64,000 bases of DNA, from assembly GCA_021234155.1 (NCBI GenBank), contig JAJEKV010000063.1, positions 7,956,095-8,020,094 of the forward strand. Reading direction: 5' to 3'. A program made the translations under genes and the position numbers. This stretch comes from Isoetes taiwanensis. Lineage: Eukaryota > Streptophyta > Lycopodiopsida > Isoetales > Isoetaceae. The notes beneath the pieces are model-generated. The model worked only from the letters and a program-made list of their open reading frames with translations. It searched no databases and was not told the origin of the DNA. Positions 23,217-33,372 of this stretch are shown here, piece by piece (position 1 is the stretch's first letter; every line of letters begins with the position of its first letter).

Positions 23217-24232
23217 TTGAAGACCATTACCATCGCCAACAGTTGGACTATGACTTACATTTTGAAGAGCATTACCAATGCCAATGCTTGGACCAACACT
23301 GCTATGATTAGCGACGGAATTTTGCACCGAAGGAAAACGATAAATTAGTAATTGTACATACACAGAAATAATATATATGAAAAATTACCTATTTTAACAA
23401 TATCAACAGCGTCGTAGCATCAACAATGCTTGGACCATCACTCACACAGCTGGTCGGATTAATGGCAGGATTTTGCACCTGTATTAATGCATTTTCAGAG
23501 CGCAATGTACCTTCAGAAGCTATAACAGCCATGGCAGCAACAACTCTGGCATCCCCACTTTGGTCATACCTTTTGTATGCATCTATGCTCTTATGCCCTG
23601 TTACTTCCATCCCAACATCTTCTGGAACACCTGCAGCCTACAACCAAGTAATGGATGATGCCCGACAAGACTTATTATCGTAATCACTTCCTAATCCAGC
23701 ATTTATAGCCATTTGTTTCAGTCATTTCCGCATTGTCCCTTCAAAAGAATGATTTGTACTATACCACACATGAGATATGTGCCTGTTAATTGGTTGTGAA
23801 AAGACATACATGCTACCAAACTCATCGACCACCTCATAGATCGCTAAATGGCTCAAAAGGCCTTCCCAAGTAGAAAGCACATCATTTTCCTTGCATTTTA
23901 CAGTAGCCCTGCTTTGTAGTGATTCTTATCGACATGATCTTGAAAAATGCAAGATGCTTACAAAAAACATCGTCTCAAACCAAAACATGATATCCCGTAA
24001 CTTCGCTAACTCTTTTCCACCTCGCACAAGAAATCTAGTCATACAATAATAGCCAAATCGCCTTTGCAACCCATATGGCGTATTAATCTGATGTGCACCA
24101 TGAGCTAAAATTTTTGCCTCGTCTGCTGCACTAAGAATCCTAGATTTCTTACGTTGAGTTACCTTTCCAGCCTTACCGGATCTCTTCATTGCTACTTCTA
24201 GATTGATTACGGCTAGTAGAAAAAATGGATGG
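23217..24232 (-). pseudogene. Crypton-like tyrosine recombinase, C-terminal part
   Basis: Tyrosine recombinases of Crypton elements cut and rejoin DNA through a tyrosine nucleophile. On the minus strand the segment encodes an Arg-rich linker, then SRILSAADEAKILAHGA...NTPYGLQRRFGYYCMTRFLV, typical of Crypton/DUF3504 proteins. It goes on to STNHSFEGTM, NKSCRAS (HxxR-box position, with Lys for His), AGVPEDVGMEVTGHKSIDAY and KRY, giving the GH...Y motif with the catalytic Tyr. Two in-frame stops (both one transition from Trp or Gln) and an indel interrupt it. After a donor near 23,388, a second C-terminal exon (NHSSVGPSIGIGNALQ, about 23,219-23,330) repeats a theme of the previous exon end. The gene is cut at 24,232 by the LTR retrotransposon; the upstream coding sequence resumes at 35,917. 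Confidence 0.85.
24228..24232. repeat. Target site duplication GATGG (left)
   Basis: GATGG immediately precedes the 5' LTR and matches GATGG at 35,917-35,921 directly after the 3' LTR. Confidence 0.95.
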
Positions 24233-25978
24233 TGTGACGTTCCAGGGGAATATACGCCATAAAATACGTATATTCCTGGACCCGTCACCATACAAGTCTA
24301 CGTATGTAGCCTTGTATGCCTTAGAAAGTGGCAAGGGGTGCACATCTAAGTCAAGTGTTTAACTTAGATAACCTTAGGATAAGCCCATTTCCACATGGCC
24401 TTATCCTATTGGGCAACCGCCACACGGCCTCATCCTATATTGGCTCTAACCCTAACCCTAGACCCTTTTCCCTGACCTAGCACCTGAACTCTCATCCACG
24501 CGTCCCAAACCCCCGCGAAAGCATCGTCGTCATAGTCTAGCCTCGGAGCAAAGAGCCCCCCGGAAGGTGTATATGATCGTAGAGGGAGCCGTGCTTTCGC
24601 ACCCACGTCAAGGAGCATGGAGACGCCAGGGATGGGAGGGAGCACTTCTGGAGGAGGTAGGTTGAGTAGGGTTCATGTTAGTTCATCTGGAAGTTAGCAC
24701 TCCAGATGGGTTAGTATTTCGTGTAGAGCCACCCTAGAATTTTGTTGAACATCTTGAACCCTAATCAAGGAACCCTAACCGTAAGTTTAGATTTGTATGA
24801 TTAGGTTAAGATGTTCTTATGATTATTCTCATGATGTGATGATTATATGATGATGGTTGATCATGTTTGCTCCTCTTGTATTTGGAAGGGGGGTAGAGAC
24901 CTAGAGCCATATGTAGTATGCTCCTAGATTGGATCCCTTAGTTCCTATTAGTTGCCTCAGGCATAGGAACCCACCGGCTATGGAAGCTATGATGTGACTC
25001 AGCACTACACAACGGGCTAGAGGCAAGATGGAGGGTGGATCCCCCGCCGAAGTGGGGGCCGGGGGATCCCGTGAGTGGGCTAGGCTTATGGTGGTCACTT
25101 AGTGTGGGCCGAGCATGGGTCCCACACCTCCGGGCAATGGTGTCGCCGCCTCTCAAGAGTTGCAAGCGTCGCCTTGGCTCTTGTTTTGGGGGTTCACTGG
25201 GTACCTAATCGTGGTGTCGCCACGATTCTCTAGCCTGAGCCTCTAGACCCCGAAGGGGAGATGCAACCCTTCCTAGACCCGGAGTAGAATGGGGGATGGG
25301 ATGCAACCCTTCCTACCTGATCTAGCCTGTGGAGATGCGGATGGAGGGTCAACCCTAGCCATTGTTTATGGGTGAAAGCAGTAGTCCATCTAAAGTTCTT
25401 TTTAGGGTGATGCCATTGGGACGGAAACTTGTATGAATGTGTCAATAAAACAAGGTTTGAGAGTCATTTTAGCTAATAGTATTGTTACCTCCTAATACTA
25501 TAGATTGACTAGCCCATCAAAAAATTTGAATTGATTTTAATGGAAAGTATAGAAATGCTTTTAAAAGAGGGCGGATGGAGTGGTCAACCCTAGCCATTGT
25601 TCTTAAATGCCGCCATTGCCATGACTGGTCCCGCTTCTATCTTGAGGCTTAGCCCGGGCCGGTCCTCCTCCTTATGAGTCCGAGCCTGGGTAGGAGCTAT
25701 CATGTTTTACGGTTTATGATTATCATCTTTGCATTGGTATATGTGTGATGGACTACCCTTCGAGGTAGTATTTATATGTTTGAAGCTAGTTCTGACATGT
25801 TTATCGCTTCCGCTGATCTAGGAGCCCATAGGGGAAGGGCGCGCAAGACACCTTCGTGTCCCCTCCCCGAACTAGGATCACCTCAGAGTGCGGGGTAGAC
25901 GAGGGGCCTGTGCGGTTGTTGAGCCGGACGGGGATTTGCCGAGTACCGGCCAGCCGATATTTAGCAGGGAGCGTCACA
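24233..25978 (+). repeat. 5' LTR
   Basis: 1,746 bp, TGTGACG...CGTCACA. Compared with the 3' LTR it lacks a ~37 bp segment (GTGCCACGTGGCATCCCATG region). It has an extra ~270 bp at about 25,280-25,570 that partly duplicates the GATGCAACCCTTCCTA and GTCAACCCTAGCCATTG motifs. Confidence 0.95.
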
Positions 25979-25979
25979 A

Positions 25980-25991
25980 TGGTATCAGAGC
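25980..25991 (+). promoter_or_regulatory. Primer-binding site for initiator-Met tRNA
   Basis: TGGTATCAGAGC, one base after the LTR end. This is the standard plant complement to the 3' end of initiator methionine tRNA and starts minus-strand DNA synthesis. Confidence 0.95.
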
Positions 25992-26558
25992 GATGTTCTT
26001 GGTTGACCAGGAACTAGCACTGACCATAACCATGAAAGTAGTCTAACAAGCTTATAGGGGTGCGAAATAAAAATTTCCACCATCGAACCTCGACAATAGG
26101 AGAAAAATTTTTCTCCTAGGTAGTGGGTCCGAAATTAGGATAAGTGTTAGGCGAAGAAATGAATGAGTCAAATTCACCTTCTAGTAAATTTGGAGTGAAA
26201 ATTATGCATCTGCATCAAATTTCACCAAAAATGGGTCAAAGAATTATGCCAATCTGAGACTCGAGTGAAAAATGGCGCAAATCCATAATTAATACTTCAA
26301 ACTATTAGGAAATTCGAAATCCTAAGAGTATAATACGAATTTAAGTATATATATTAGAAATTAAATAGACATTAATAATAAGGGTACTATGGTGTAATTA
26401 ATAAGGGGGGCTAATAAGTAGGCCTATTAATGGTAGGGAATATTCCCAGGGACCCTCCTTTTTTAAATATCCCTGACACCTCATTTTCCCTCCAACCTTT
26501 TCCTCCACCATCTCTCTCTTGCTCAGCCTTACGTCATCCATTTCCCACACCGTTAAGT

Positions 26559-27689
26559 ATGGCTCGAACCAAGCAGACAGCTAGGAAGGCTGGGGAGAGG
26601 CCTACGCTCTCGATGGCGCAGGCAGCAGCAGGTCGGCACACCAAGCAAATCCTTGAACACCTTCGACCTAAGCCGGGGGAAGGGGCGTTTCCCCCCAGCA
26701 GCAGCGACGAAACCTTCCACGTCTCGGAAGAGGAGGCACCCAACAGCAGCAGCAGCAGTTCTTCGTCGGCGGGCACCCAGAGAACCGACGAGTCCCGCCA
26801 CTTTGGGCCCTCGTCGGACACCGAGGTGGAAGAGCAGGTGGAAGAACAGCCCCAGCACCAAACTCAGGAGGCGGGCCCTTCGGCACCAAAGAAGAAGGGC
26901 AAGAAGAAGGTTGCAGAGTGGCCGGAGGACAGGGCAGCACGAAAGAAGAGAGAGAGGGAGCTGCTTGAGAGGGAGAGGCGGACCAAGAGAAGAAACGACG
27001 GCCCTCGCCGGACCGTCGTGATTGAGGAGCCTCCCCGACGAGAAGAAGAGGAAGTGGGAGAAGAAGGGGGAGCAGACGAAGAGGAAGAACAGGAGGACGA
27101 CGAAGTCGTCGGGGAAACCTCAAACCCCGATGCAAGACCACCTTACCCGAAGTGGCCCAAGCCACCTAAGGTGGTCAAGAAGCAGAAGGCCGGCGAGCGA
27201 CCGTTCGCCCTACGGGAGGAGCGCCTCTTCAGACGCCGCCTCAAAGCGTACCAGGAATACCTTCATTGTTGGACGAGGTATAATGACTGGTACTGCCGCC
27301 AGAATGTGCAGCGCTACGTGAAGGGCGGCCGACCCAGCAAGAACTAGCCCAAGCCGCCGCCGCCACGCCCAGAGAAACCCAAGAAGGTCCACCACGGACC
27401 AAACTCCCTGCACGCCCGAGTTTTTCGAGAGATTAGACACTTTCAGCAGTGCACTAATCTCTTGATTAGGAAGGCACCTTTCGAGCGGCTCATGCGAGAG
27501 GTGATGCAGGAGTTCGTCACCGACTATAGAGTGACGTCGCTCACGACAAGGGTGCTGCAGGTAGCTGCGGAGGCCGAGCTCACCCAATTGTTCGAGGAAG
27601 GAAACCTCTGCGCAATCCATGCGAAGAGGGTAACGCTGATGCCCAAGGACTTATACTTGGCGCGCCGTATCCGCAAGGAGTACCCTTGA
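26559..27689 (+). CDS. Retrotransposon-borne histone H3-like protein with H3 tail (one in-frame TAG)
   Basis: The frame starts at an ATG in good context (A at -3, G at +4) and reads [16 protein letters not shown], identical to the histone H3 tail through Lys9. A Ser-rich stretch (residues ~75-90), an acidic and Lys/Arg-rich segment with coiled-coil character (~120-190) and a Trp/Tyr/Pro-rich part (~195-262) follow, up to TAG at 27,345-27,347. The same frame continues: Pro/Lys linker, then [20 protein letters not shown] (alpha-N helix), [14 protein letters not shown] (loop 1 of canonical length), and [16 protein letters not shown] and LARRIR (alpha-2/alpha-3), to a stop at 27,687-27,689. H3 is normally ~136 residues; this would be 376. 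The EIRHFQ..TNLLI segment recalls plant CENH3, while loop 1 lacks the CENH3 insertion. It lies between the primer site and gag; copy A has the broken equivalent. Alternative: a host H3-family gene captured as a passenger. Confidence 0.85.
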
Positions 27690-28452
27690 GGATATAATTT
27701 TGTGTAAATTAATGTAATTGATAAATTTTCCCCTATAAATATAAAATTTTGTTTGCAAATTGACTTTGTTTTTTGTATGAAGATGTGTTTAGATTGTTCA
27801 AATTCTACCTTAGTTTTAGCCATCATAATTGTAAGGACCAAAATAGGTTAAATTAGTAAAGTTTCCGAGTCAAATTCGTCAAAATTCGGACCGAAGACCC
27901 GAAATCGGGCCCTCTGCGCTCTCTACGCAGGGCCTAAATTCGCATAGCCACCCAGTTTCGCTAATTCGAGGCCAAATCATACCCAATTAGCTCAGGAAAA
28001 GTCTTTAGTTAGGTAAGAATTGTCCAAATAATCATGCTAGTATCTTTAAATTTCCAAAAATCTTTGGTAGAAATCCAAAAGACCCGAAATCGGGTCGCTG
28101 CGCGAAAAACCCCTCTGCGCTCTCTACGTATGGCTTAATTTCGCATAACCCGGTTTCGCCCATTTTTTGCCCAAATTGACCAATTTTGATCCAACAAACT
28201 GCCATATAGTGTTTTTTGCCTCGATTTGCTTAGGTTCGCACTTCATGGTAGCTCATTTGGACACCCATAGCCATAGAACAGAAGTCTTCTCCATCAAGAA
28301 CCCTTGTGCACGGAACCCGAGGCATTCCTAGTCTATAAAAGGGGGCCTCATTTGTCATTTTCCCCCCATCCAAACTGCTCTCAGCCCTTTTTGGCGATTT
28401 TCTAGCTCCTTGCTCATTTTCACAAGCCATTTTTCATAGCCATCTCTACTCA
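27690..28452 (+). promoter_or_regulatory. Noncoding spacer with TATA box before gag
   Basis: No coding frame. An imperfect direct repeat starts GACCCGAAATCGGG at about 27,894 and again at about 28,080, each followed by CTCTGCGCTCTCTACG and TTCGCATA. A strong TATA box (TATAAAA, 28,334-28,340) lies ~115 bp before the gag-region ATG at 28,453. This suggests a second, internal promoter that would separate H3-like and gag-pol expression, or the scar of a captured promoter. Confidence 0.5.
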
Positions 28453-28800
28453 ATGGCGCCATCAAGCTTTGTTAGATGGTACAATGAGGCCAATCACATC
28501 CGTGATTTCCCTGCTGAGCAAGCCTTCCATGTCTTTGATCATCTCTTTGATCTTCATGCCACCTTGACTAGAACTCCCTATTACACCGACATCATTTGCC
28601 AGTATGACCAGCAGATCCTACCCTGGGAAGTTAGTCTGCCACCTAGGGGAGGGAAATGGGTTTCTCTAGATTCGCTGACCCAAGCCATAGGTGGGGGATC
28701 TAAGACGAAGAATAAGTTGTGGGATAGAACCAGAAACATGCCAGATTACATGACTGTAAGCATCATAGGCATAGATACCTCTCAAACCAAGCAGCCTTAG
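28453..28800 (+). CDS. Gag-region ORF, N-terminal part
   Basis: A 115-residue open frame starts MAPSSFVRWYNEANH and contains a hydrophobic/aromatic segment. It stops at 28,798-28,800; similar coding composition goes on in other frames, so the original gag was longer. I recognise no precise capsid motif. Position between leader and protease supports a gag assignment. Confidence 0.5.
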   Translation: MAPSSFVRWYNEANHIRDFPAEQAFHVFDHLFDLHATLTRTPYYTDIICQYDQQILPWEVSLPPRGGKWVSLDSLTQAIGGGSKTKNKLWDRTRNMPDYMTVSIIGIDTSQTKQP

Positions 28801-28802
28801 CT

Positions 28803-29960
28803 TTGTTCATGCAGTACAAGGCAGTCAACCAACCAGGGGAGCCGTCAATTCAACCTTTAGACCTGGCACCTCTCAACACTCGGAGGGCGCAGATAGACAT
28901 CCACGAGATCCAGGCTACGGAGTACGAGTACCACGGCTCTACATCAGGAACACCTATGTTGCAGATTGAGCAGGATTATGAAGAGGAAGAGGAACATAAC
29001 CCAAGTTGGGAAATGAGGGAGGCAAAAAGGATGGAGAGGCGTATAGCACGACAAGAAGAAGTATTAAGGCGAGACTTGAACCGTTTGTTTGGCAGATCAC
29101 GCCCCGACCCCGATCATCATCAATGGCGAGGAGTACATATTCGCCAACGACATCCTCAACCTTCCCTATTGTCAAGAAGAAGGTCCCAGGACCGATGAGC
29201 TCCTCAGCCTAATTGCAAAAGAACAGGGCAGCGACTTCATCGATTATGATTACCAAGAAATTCCAAAGGAGGTAGCCGAGCGACACTCCTACGCCGGGGC
29301 AACTATGTCAGACATTCAAGCTTACCAACGATAAGGCGATGTATCAAGAAGAAGAACCCGCCATTCCGTAAGAGGAATTCCAGGCGATCCAAAGCGGGCT
29401 ATACAAGCCGAAGAGGCCCAGATTGAACTAGGGTACCTTGTCAAGAGCAAAAGTACGAGGAATTCATGCGACTTAGGCTCCATGTTCCCTGAGTTTTGGA
29501 AAGGCAAGTTTATTGAAACTTACATTGAGGGATTGAACAAGAATATCAAAAGGCTAGTCCGAAAGTAATCAACCCAAAGTCGCTAAGGGTAAGCCCGGGA
29601 TAAAGCCATAAGTTTGGAAGAAGCTCCACCAACGCGGAGGAGAGAAACAAATGGGCCTTCAAGGGAAAGTCAACAGGCAAGCATTCAAGGGCAAAGATTT
29701 AGAGTAAGCAATCAAAGAATCACGCATCGAGGAGGCCAAAGCCAGGAAGAGCCGTGGTAAGACCTTTGGGGACCGTAAGCCACGTATCGCATCGGGGCTG
29801 CGTGCTAAAAGCGCCTTCTAGACAACCGGACTAAAGAGAAGAGACAGAGTGTATCGAGAAGAAGCTATGTTTCGTGTGCTTCCAGCCTGTGGCAATCAAC
29901 ACATGATTGCCCATTTGTCATGCAGCAGCTTTTAGCAGAGCTTGTGGATTGGGATTCACC
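28803..29960 (+). pseudogene. Gag remnants (acidic region, capsid-like part, zinc knuckle)
   Basis: Fragments in several frames: a Glu/Arg-rich stretch (EEEEEHNPSWEMREAKRMER), NGEEYIFANDILNLPYCQEE at 29.12 kb, a Gag-like GKFIETYIEGLNKNIKRLV at ~29.5 kb, and a degraded CCHC knuckle (KKLCFVCFQPVGNQH) at ~29.87 kb. Multiple frameshifts separate them. Confidence 0.65.
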
Positions 29961-30716
29961 AACGTAATGCATCTAAGATCGGCGACCAAAGATGAGACCC
30001 AGGACTTCATAGATGGTGAGTGCCACATATGTGCAAACATTGAGTCAGGTGATATAGAAAATCAGTCGACAGTCATTGCGGCTGATGGGATCATAGATAG
30101 TAACCCATATGTAGTCCTCATAGATATAGGTAGCTCTCACAACTTCGCCTCTCCTAGGCTGGCAGCCCTGATGAAGAACAAGGTATTGAAGTCTAAGCCA
30201 AGGCTAGTTGCTATGGCAAACGGCGCCATTCGGCACACTAAGGGGAGGAGGATCACATTCAACATAGACCTTAGTGGAAGTAAGTGGCCGATGGGGGCAG
30301 AGGTCATGGAAATTGGAAGGTATGACCTTATAGTAGGAATGGAGTTCCTAAAGCCAGCCAAAGCCATGATCGACTGTGACCGCAATGAAGTCGCCATGAC
30401 AGCACCGGACGGCACCAAATTCATAGTGAGAGGTAAGAAGGCAGCTTCTTCTATGCAGTGTATTTCTTTGAAGCAGCTAAGGAAAAGTATAGAAAGGAAT
30501 AAGGTGGATTACATTTTGAGGTTAGAAGCAATTGAGCCCAATAAGCAGGATGGAAGCGACCAAAAGGGGAATCAGTTGCCCAAGCCAGTAGCAAGGCTTA
30601 TTTCGGAGTTTAAGGATGTATTCCCGGATGAAATCCGGCAGCTACCACCTTATAGGGGTGTGGAATGTGAGATCACATTAGCTCCAGATGCAAAGCCTAC
30701 CAAGAAGGCGCAATGA
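29961..30716 (+). pseudogene. Retroelement aspartic protease and start of pol
   Basis: The pepsin-like protease active site appears as VVLIDIGSSHNFASP, with Ile where Thr or Ser normally follows the catalytic Asp. The flap region and YDLIVGMEFLKP follow. The frame then leads into the conserved pre-RT segment (DVFPDEIRQLPPYRGVECEI) and stops at 30,714-30,716. It would release Gag and Pol proteins in an active element. Confidence 0.85.
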
Positions 30717-31440
30717 GCATGTAATGAGCACACCGGAGTTGATTGAGCTTAAGAAGCAACTCCAGGAATTGCTTGAGCTTGGCTTTATTAGAGCAAGTGT
30801 GTCTCCTTTTGGAGCACCTATACTCTTCGTGAAGAAGAAAGATGAGAGCTTAAGAATGTGATAGACTATCGCCAAACTCAACAAGGCGATAAAGAATAAG
30901 TATGCATTGCCAAGGGCAGATGATTTAATGGACCAGCTCCAAGGAGCAAAGGTATTCTCTAAAATTGATTTGAGGTCAGGGTACCACCAAATAAGAATAA
31001 AAGAAGAGGATATCCATAAGACCGCCTTTAGAACGCGGGTATGGTCACTTTGAGTTTACAAAGAATGCCCCTTTGGATTGTCGAACGCTTCCAAAGAACT
31101 TTCATGCGCCTCATGAACGACATCTTCAGGGATTTCCTAGATGAGTTTGTCATTGTCTTCTTCGACGACATTCTAGTCTACAGCAAGTCCATTGAAGATC
31201 ATGGTCGGCATTTGAGAAGAGTGTTGGAAAAGTTGAGGCGGCATCGCTTGTATGGAAAGCTCTCCAAATGCCACTTTGCTACGGAAAGAGTGGAGTACTT
31301 GGGCCATGTCATATCGGGCGAAGGGATCTCCACCGACCCAATAAAGATCGGCAAGAGTGGATTGGCCAGCTCCAAAGAATGTGGAGGAAGTAAGAAGCTT
31401 TCTAGGTCCTGGTGTTATTACAGAAGTTCATGAAGGACTT
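30717..31440 (+). pseudogene. Reverse transcriptase, frameshifted
   Basis: Ty3-type RT motifs across frames: [14 protein letters not shown] near 30,960, then FVIVFFDDILVYSKS (catalytic DD pair) near 31,150, and YGKLSKCHFATERVEYLGHV near 31,250. Several stops and indels make it inactive. Confidence 0.9.
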
Positions 31441-31559
31441 CGCCAAGTGGGGCCCCTTTGTGGACCTCACTAAGAGTGTTAAGGTGAAAGATGGAGAACA
31501 CATTGGCTACAAAATGTTCAAGCTTCATTTGAAAAGCTTAAGGAAGCCTTAACAACATT

Positions 31560-31960
31560 CCCGGTGCTAGTTCTCGCCGTGATCCGCATAAGGACAAGAT
31601 AGTAGCAACAGATGCAAGTAAGATAGCGACAGATGGAGTCCTTATGCAAGAAGGAAGAGTAGTGGCCTATGATTCCAAGAAGTTGAACGACACCGAGAAG
31701 CGCTATTCAACCCATGATCAGGAACTTCTAGCTATTGTCGAGCTCTTCAGATTTGGAGGCACTATTTGTTTGGGAGGAAGTTTCAGTTAGATACTGATCA
31801 CCAGAGCCTCCAATACATCTTTACCCAACCGCTCCTCAATCTAAGGCAAAGGAGGTGGATGGAATTTCTAGAAGAGTATGATTTCGAGATTGCTTATAAG
31901 CCAGGTAAGTTGAACGTGGTTGCTGATGCTCTTTCTAGCAGACCTTTTGAGACGAGAACG
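31560..31960 (+). pseudogene. RNase H domain
   Basis: Motifs VATDASKIATDGVL, RYSTHDQELLAIV and LDTDHQSLQYIF place the catalytic acidic residues of a Ty3-type RNase H. A frameshift separates the first two from the third. Confidence 0.85.
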
Positions 31961-33135
31961 CATTGTAATGCGATTTCCACTCTTTCGAGTGAGTTTGGTA
32001 AGAAGATCGAAGAGACCCTGCAATCAGATAGAGATTTCAAGGAGGTATGTGAAAGTCTCTCCAGGGAGGCTAGAATGGACAAGGAACGAGAAGCCTTCAA
32101 GCATTATAAGAAGGAAGGCAACTTGTTATACCATAAGGACAAATTGTGTGTGCCCGAGTCGTCAGGTATAAGAAAGCTGATTCTCCATGACACACACAAC
32201 AGCCCAATAGCAGGGCATGCAGGGTTCATGAAGACCTACTTCAAGATTCGGAGTAGCTACTTCTGGCCGGGAATGAAGAAGCACATAGCCAGGTTTAGAG
32301 CCTTTGGGGGTGCCAAATGCTAAGTGGGAGGTCATAAGCATGGATTTTATAACAGGACTTCCCAAAACTCTTCGAGGCAAGGATGCATTGATGGTCGTAG
32401 TAGACAAACTATCTAAGATGGCGCATTTTGTGCCTTGTAAGACTACGGACACAGCATTAGATACTGCCAAGCTATTTGTGAAGGAGATTTTTAGGCTCCA
32501 TGGCATGCCTCGGGAGATAATATCTGACAGGGATTCTAAGTTTTATGAGTGCTTTTTGGTAGGACCTCTTTAGCACCATTCAGACGAAGCTCTCCATGAG
32601 CACGGCATATCATCCCCAAACAGATGGTCAGACGGAGAGGACGAATCGAATCATTGAGGATATGCTTAGAAGCTTCGTGTGGAATAAGCAGTCCAAGTGG
32701 GATGAGTACATCCACTTGGTGGAATTCGCCTACAACAGTGCCAAGCAGGAGTCATCTCAGATGTCTCCTTTCATGGTGAATTACGGGTACCAGTGCTTAA
32801 CCCTGGATACTTGGCACAACCCCGTGTCAAAGGTTGAAGTATCCCAGCAGATGCTCGGAGATATGCAGCAGCTGGTGGAAGAAGTAAGGGGTTACCTCCT
32901 AGCAGCAAGAAGTCGGCAGAAGAGTGTAGCCGACAAGCACAGGACCGTAAGAGAGTTCAAGGTAGGCGATAGCGTGTGGTTGAAGATCAAGGTCAAGCAA
33001 GCTAAGCTTCGGATTGGGAGTTGCAAGAAGCTTGCCCCTAGGTGGGCTGGTCCGTTCAAGATTTTGGAGAGAGTGGGCTCCCAAGCCTACAAGTTGGATC
33101 TTCTGGCCCATCTCAAAGTTCACAAGGTCTTCCAT
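31961..33135 (+). pseudogene. Integrase, with deletion and frameshift
   Basis: The N-terminal zinc domain keeps its His pair (LHDTHNSPIAGHAGFMKTYF) but the Cys pair is missing, apparently through a deletion near 32,300. The core has MDFITGLPK (first Asp), IISDRDSKF (second Asp) and, after a frameshift near 32,555, HPQTDGQTERTNRIIEDML (Glu). The GPF/Y-like segment follows (APRWAGPFKILERVG). Confidence 0.9.
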
Positions 33136-33372
33136 GTAAGTTTATTAAAAAGGCACAATCCTAACCCTGAGGAGGTCTTGGATACTCCAACTTTGTTGGA
33201 AATGACGGAAGAGCAGGTCGAAATTGTGCCTGAGTTACTTCTTGATAAGTCATTCAAGAAGACCAGGAGGTCTCGTTCTCAAAGTATTTGGTCAAGTGGA
33301 AGCACTTGCCCGTGGGAAGACGCGACATGGGTATTGAAGCGTGATTTGGAGAAACAATACCCGAATTTATGA
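33136..33372 (+). pseudogene. C-terminal chromodomain of the integrase
   Basis: After LKVHKVFHVSLLK the frame gives PELLLDKSFKKTRR. The core YLVKWKHLP is readable only in a second frame (33,280-33,310), and DATWVLKRDLEKQYP closes it in the first. Chromodomains read methylated H3 tails and steer chromovirus insertion to heterochromatin. Two compensating indels interrupt this copy. Confidence 0.8.

Larger units (their letters stand above)
18397..27465 (+). repeat. Segmental duplication, copy B (better preserved)
   Basis: Collinear with 1-8,550. It contains the TIR element, the unknown minus-strand relic, the recombinase C-terminus and the 5' part of the chromovirus. Unlike copy A, it continues into a complete retrotransposon. 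Confidence 0.9.

Noticed and set aside
24447-24462. CTAACCCTAACCCTAG resembling telomere repeats in the LTR
   Set aside because: Only two units, not the usual plant TTTAGGG repeat, and present in both LTRs as ordinary sequence.
26430-26558. Upstream in-frame extension of the H3-like ORF (start at 26,430)
   Set aside because: The exact H3 tail begins at the ATG at 26,559, which has a better start context; the upstream residues look untranslated.
26534-27165. Long minus-strand frames opposite the H3-like ORF
   Set aside because: Shadows of a GC-rich coding strand with no recognisable motifs.
26559-27689. An ordinary host histone H3 gene
   Set aside because: It lies within the LTR element, is far longer than H3, carries a large charged insert, and its start is duplicated with the element in copy A.
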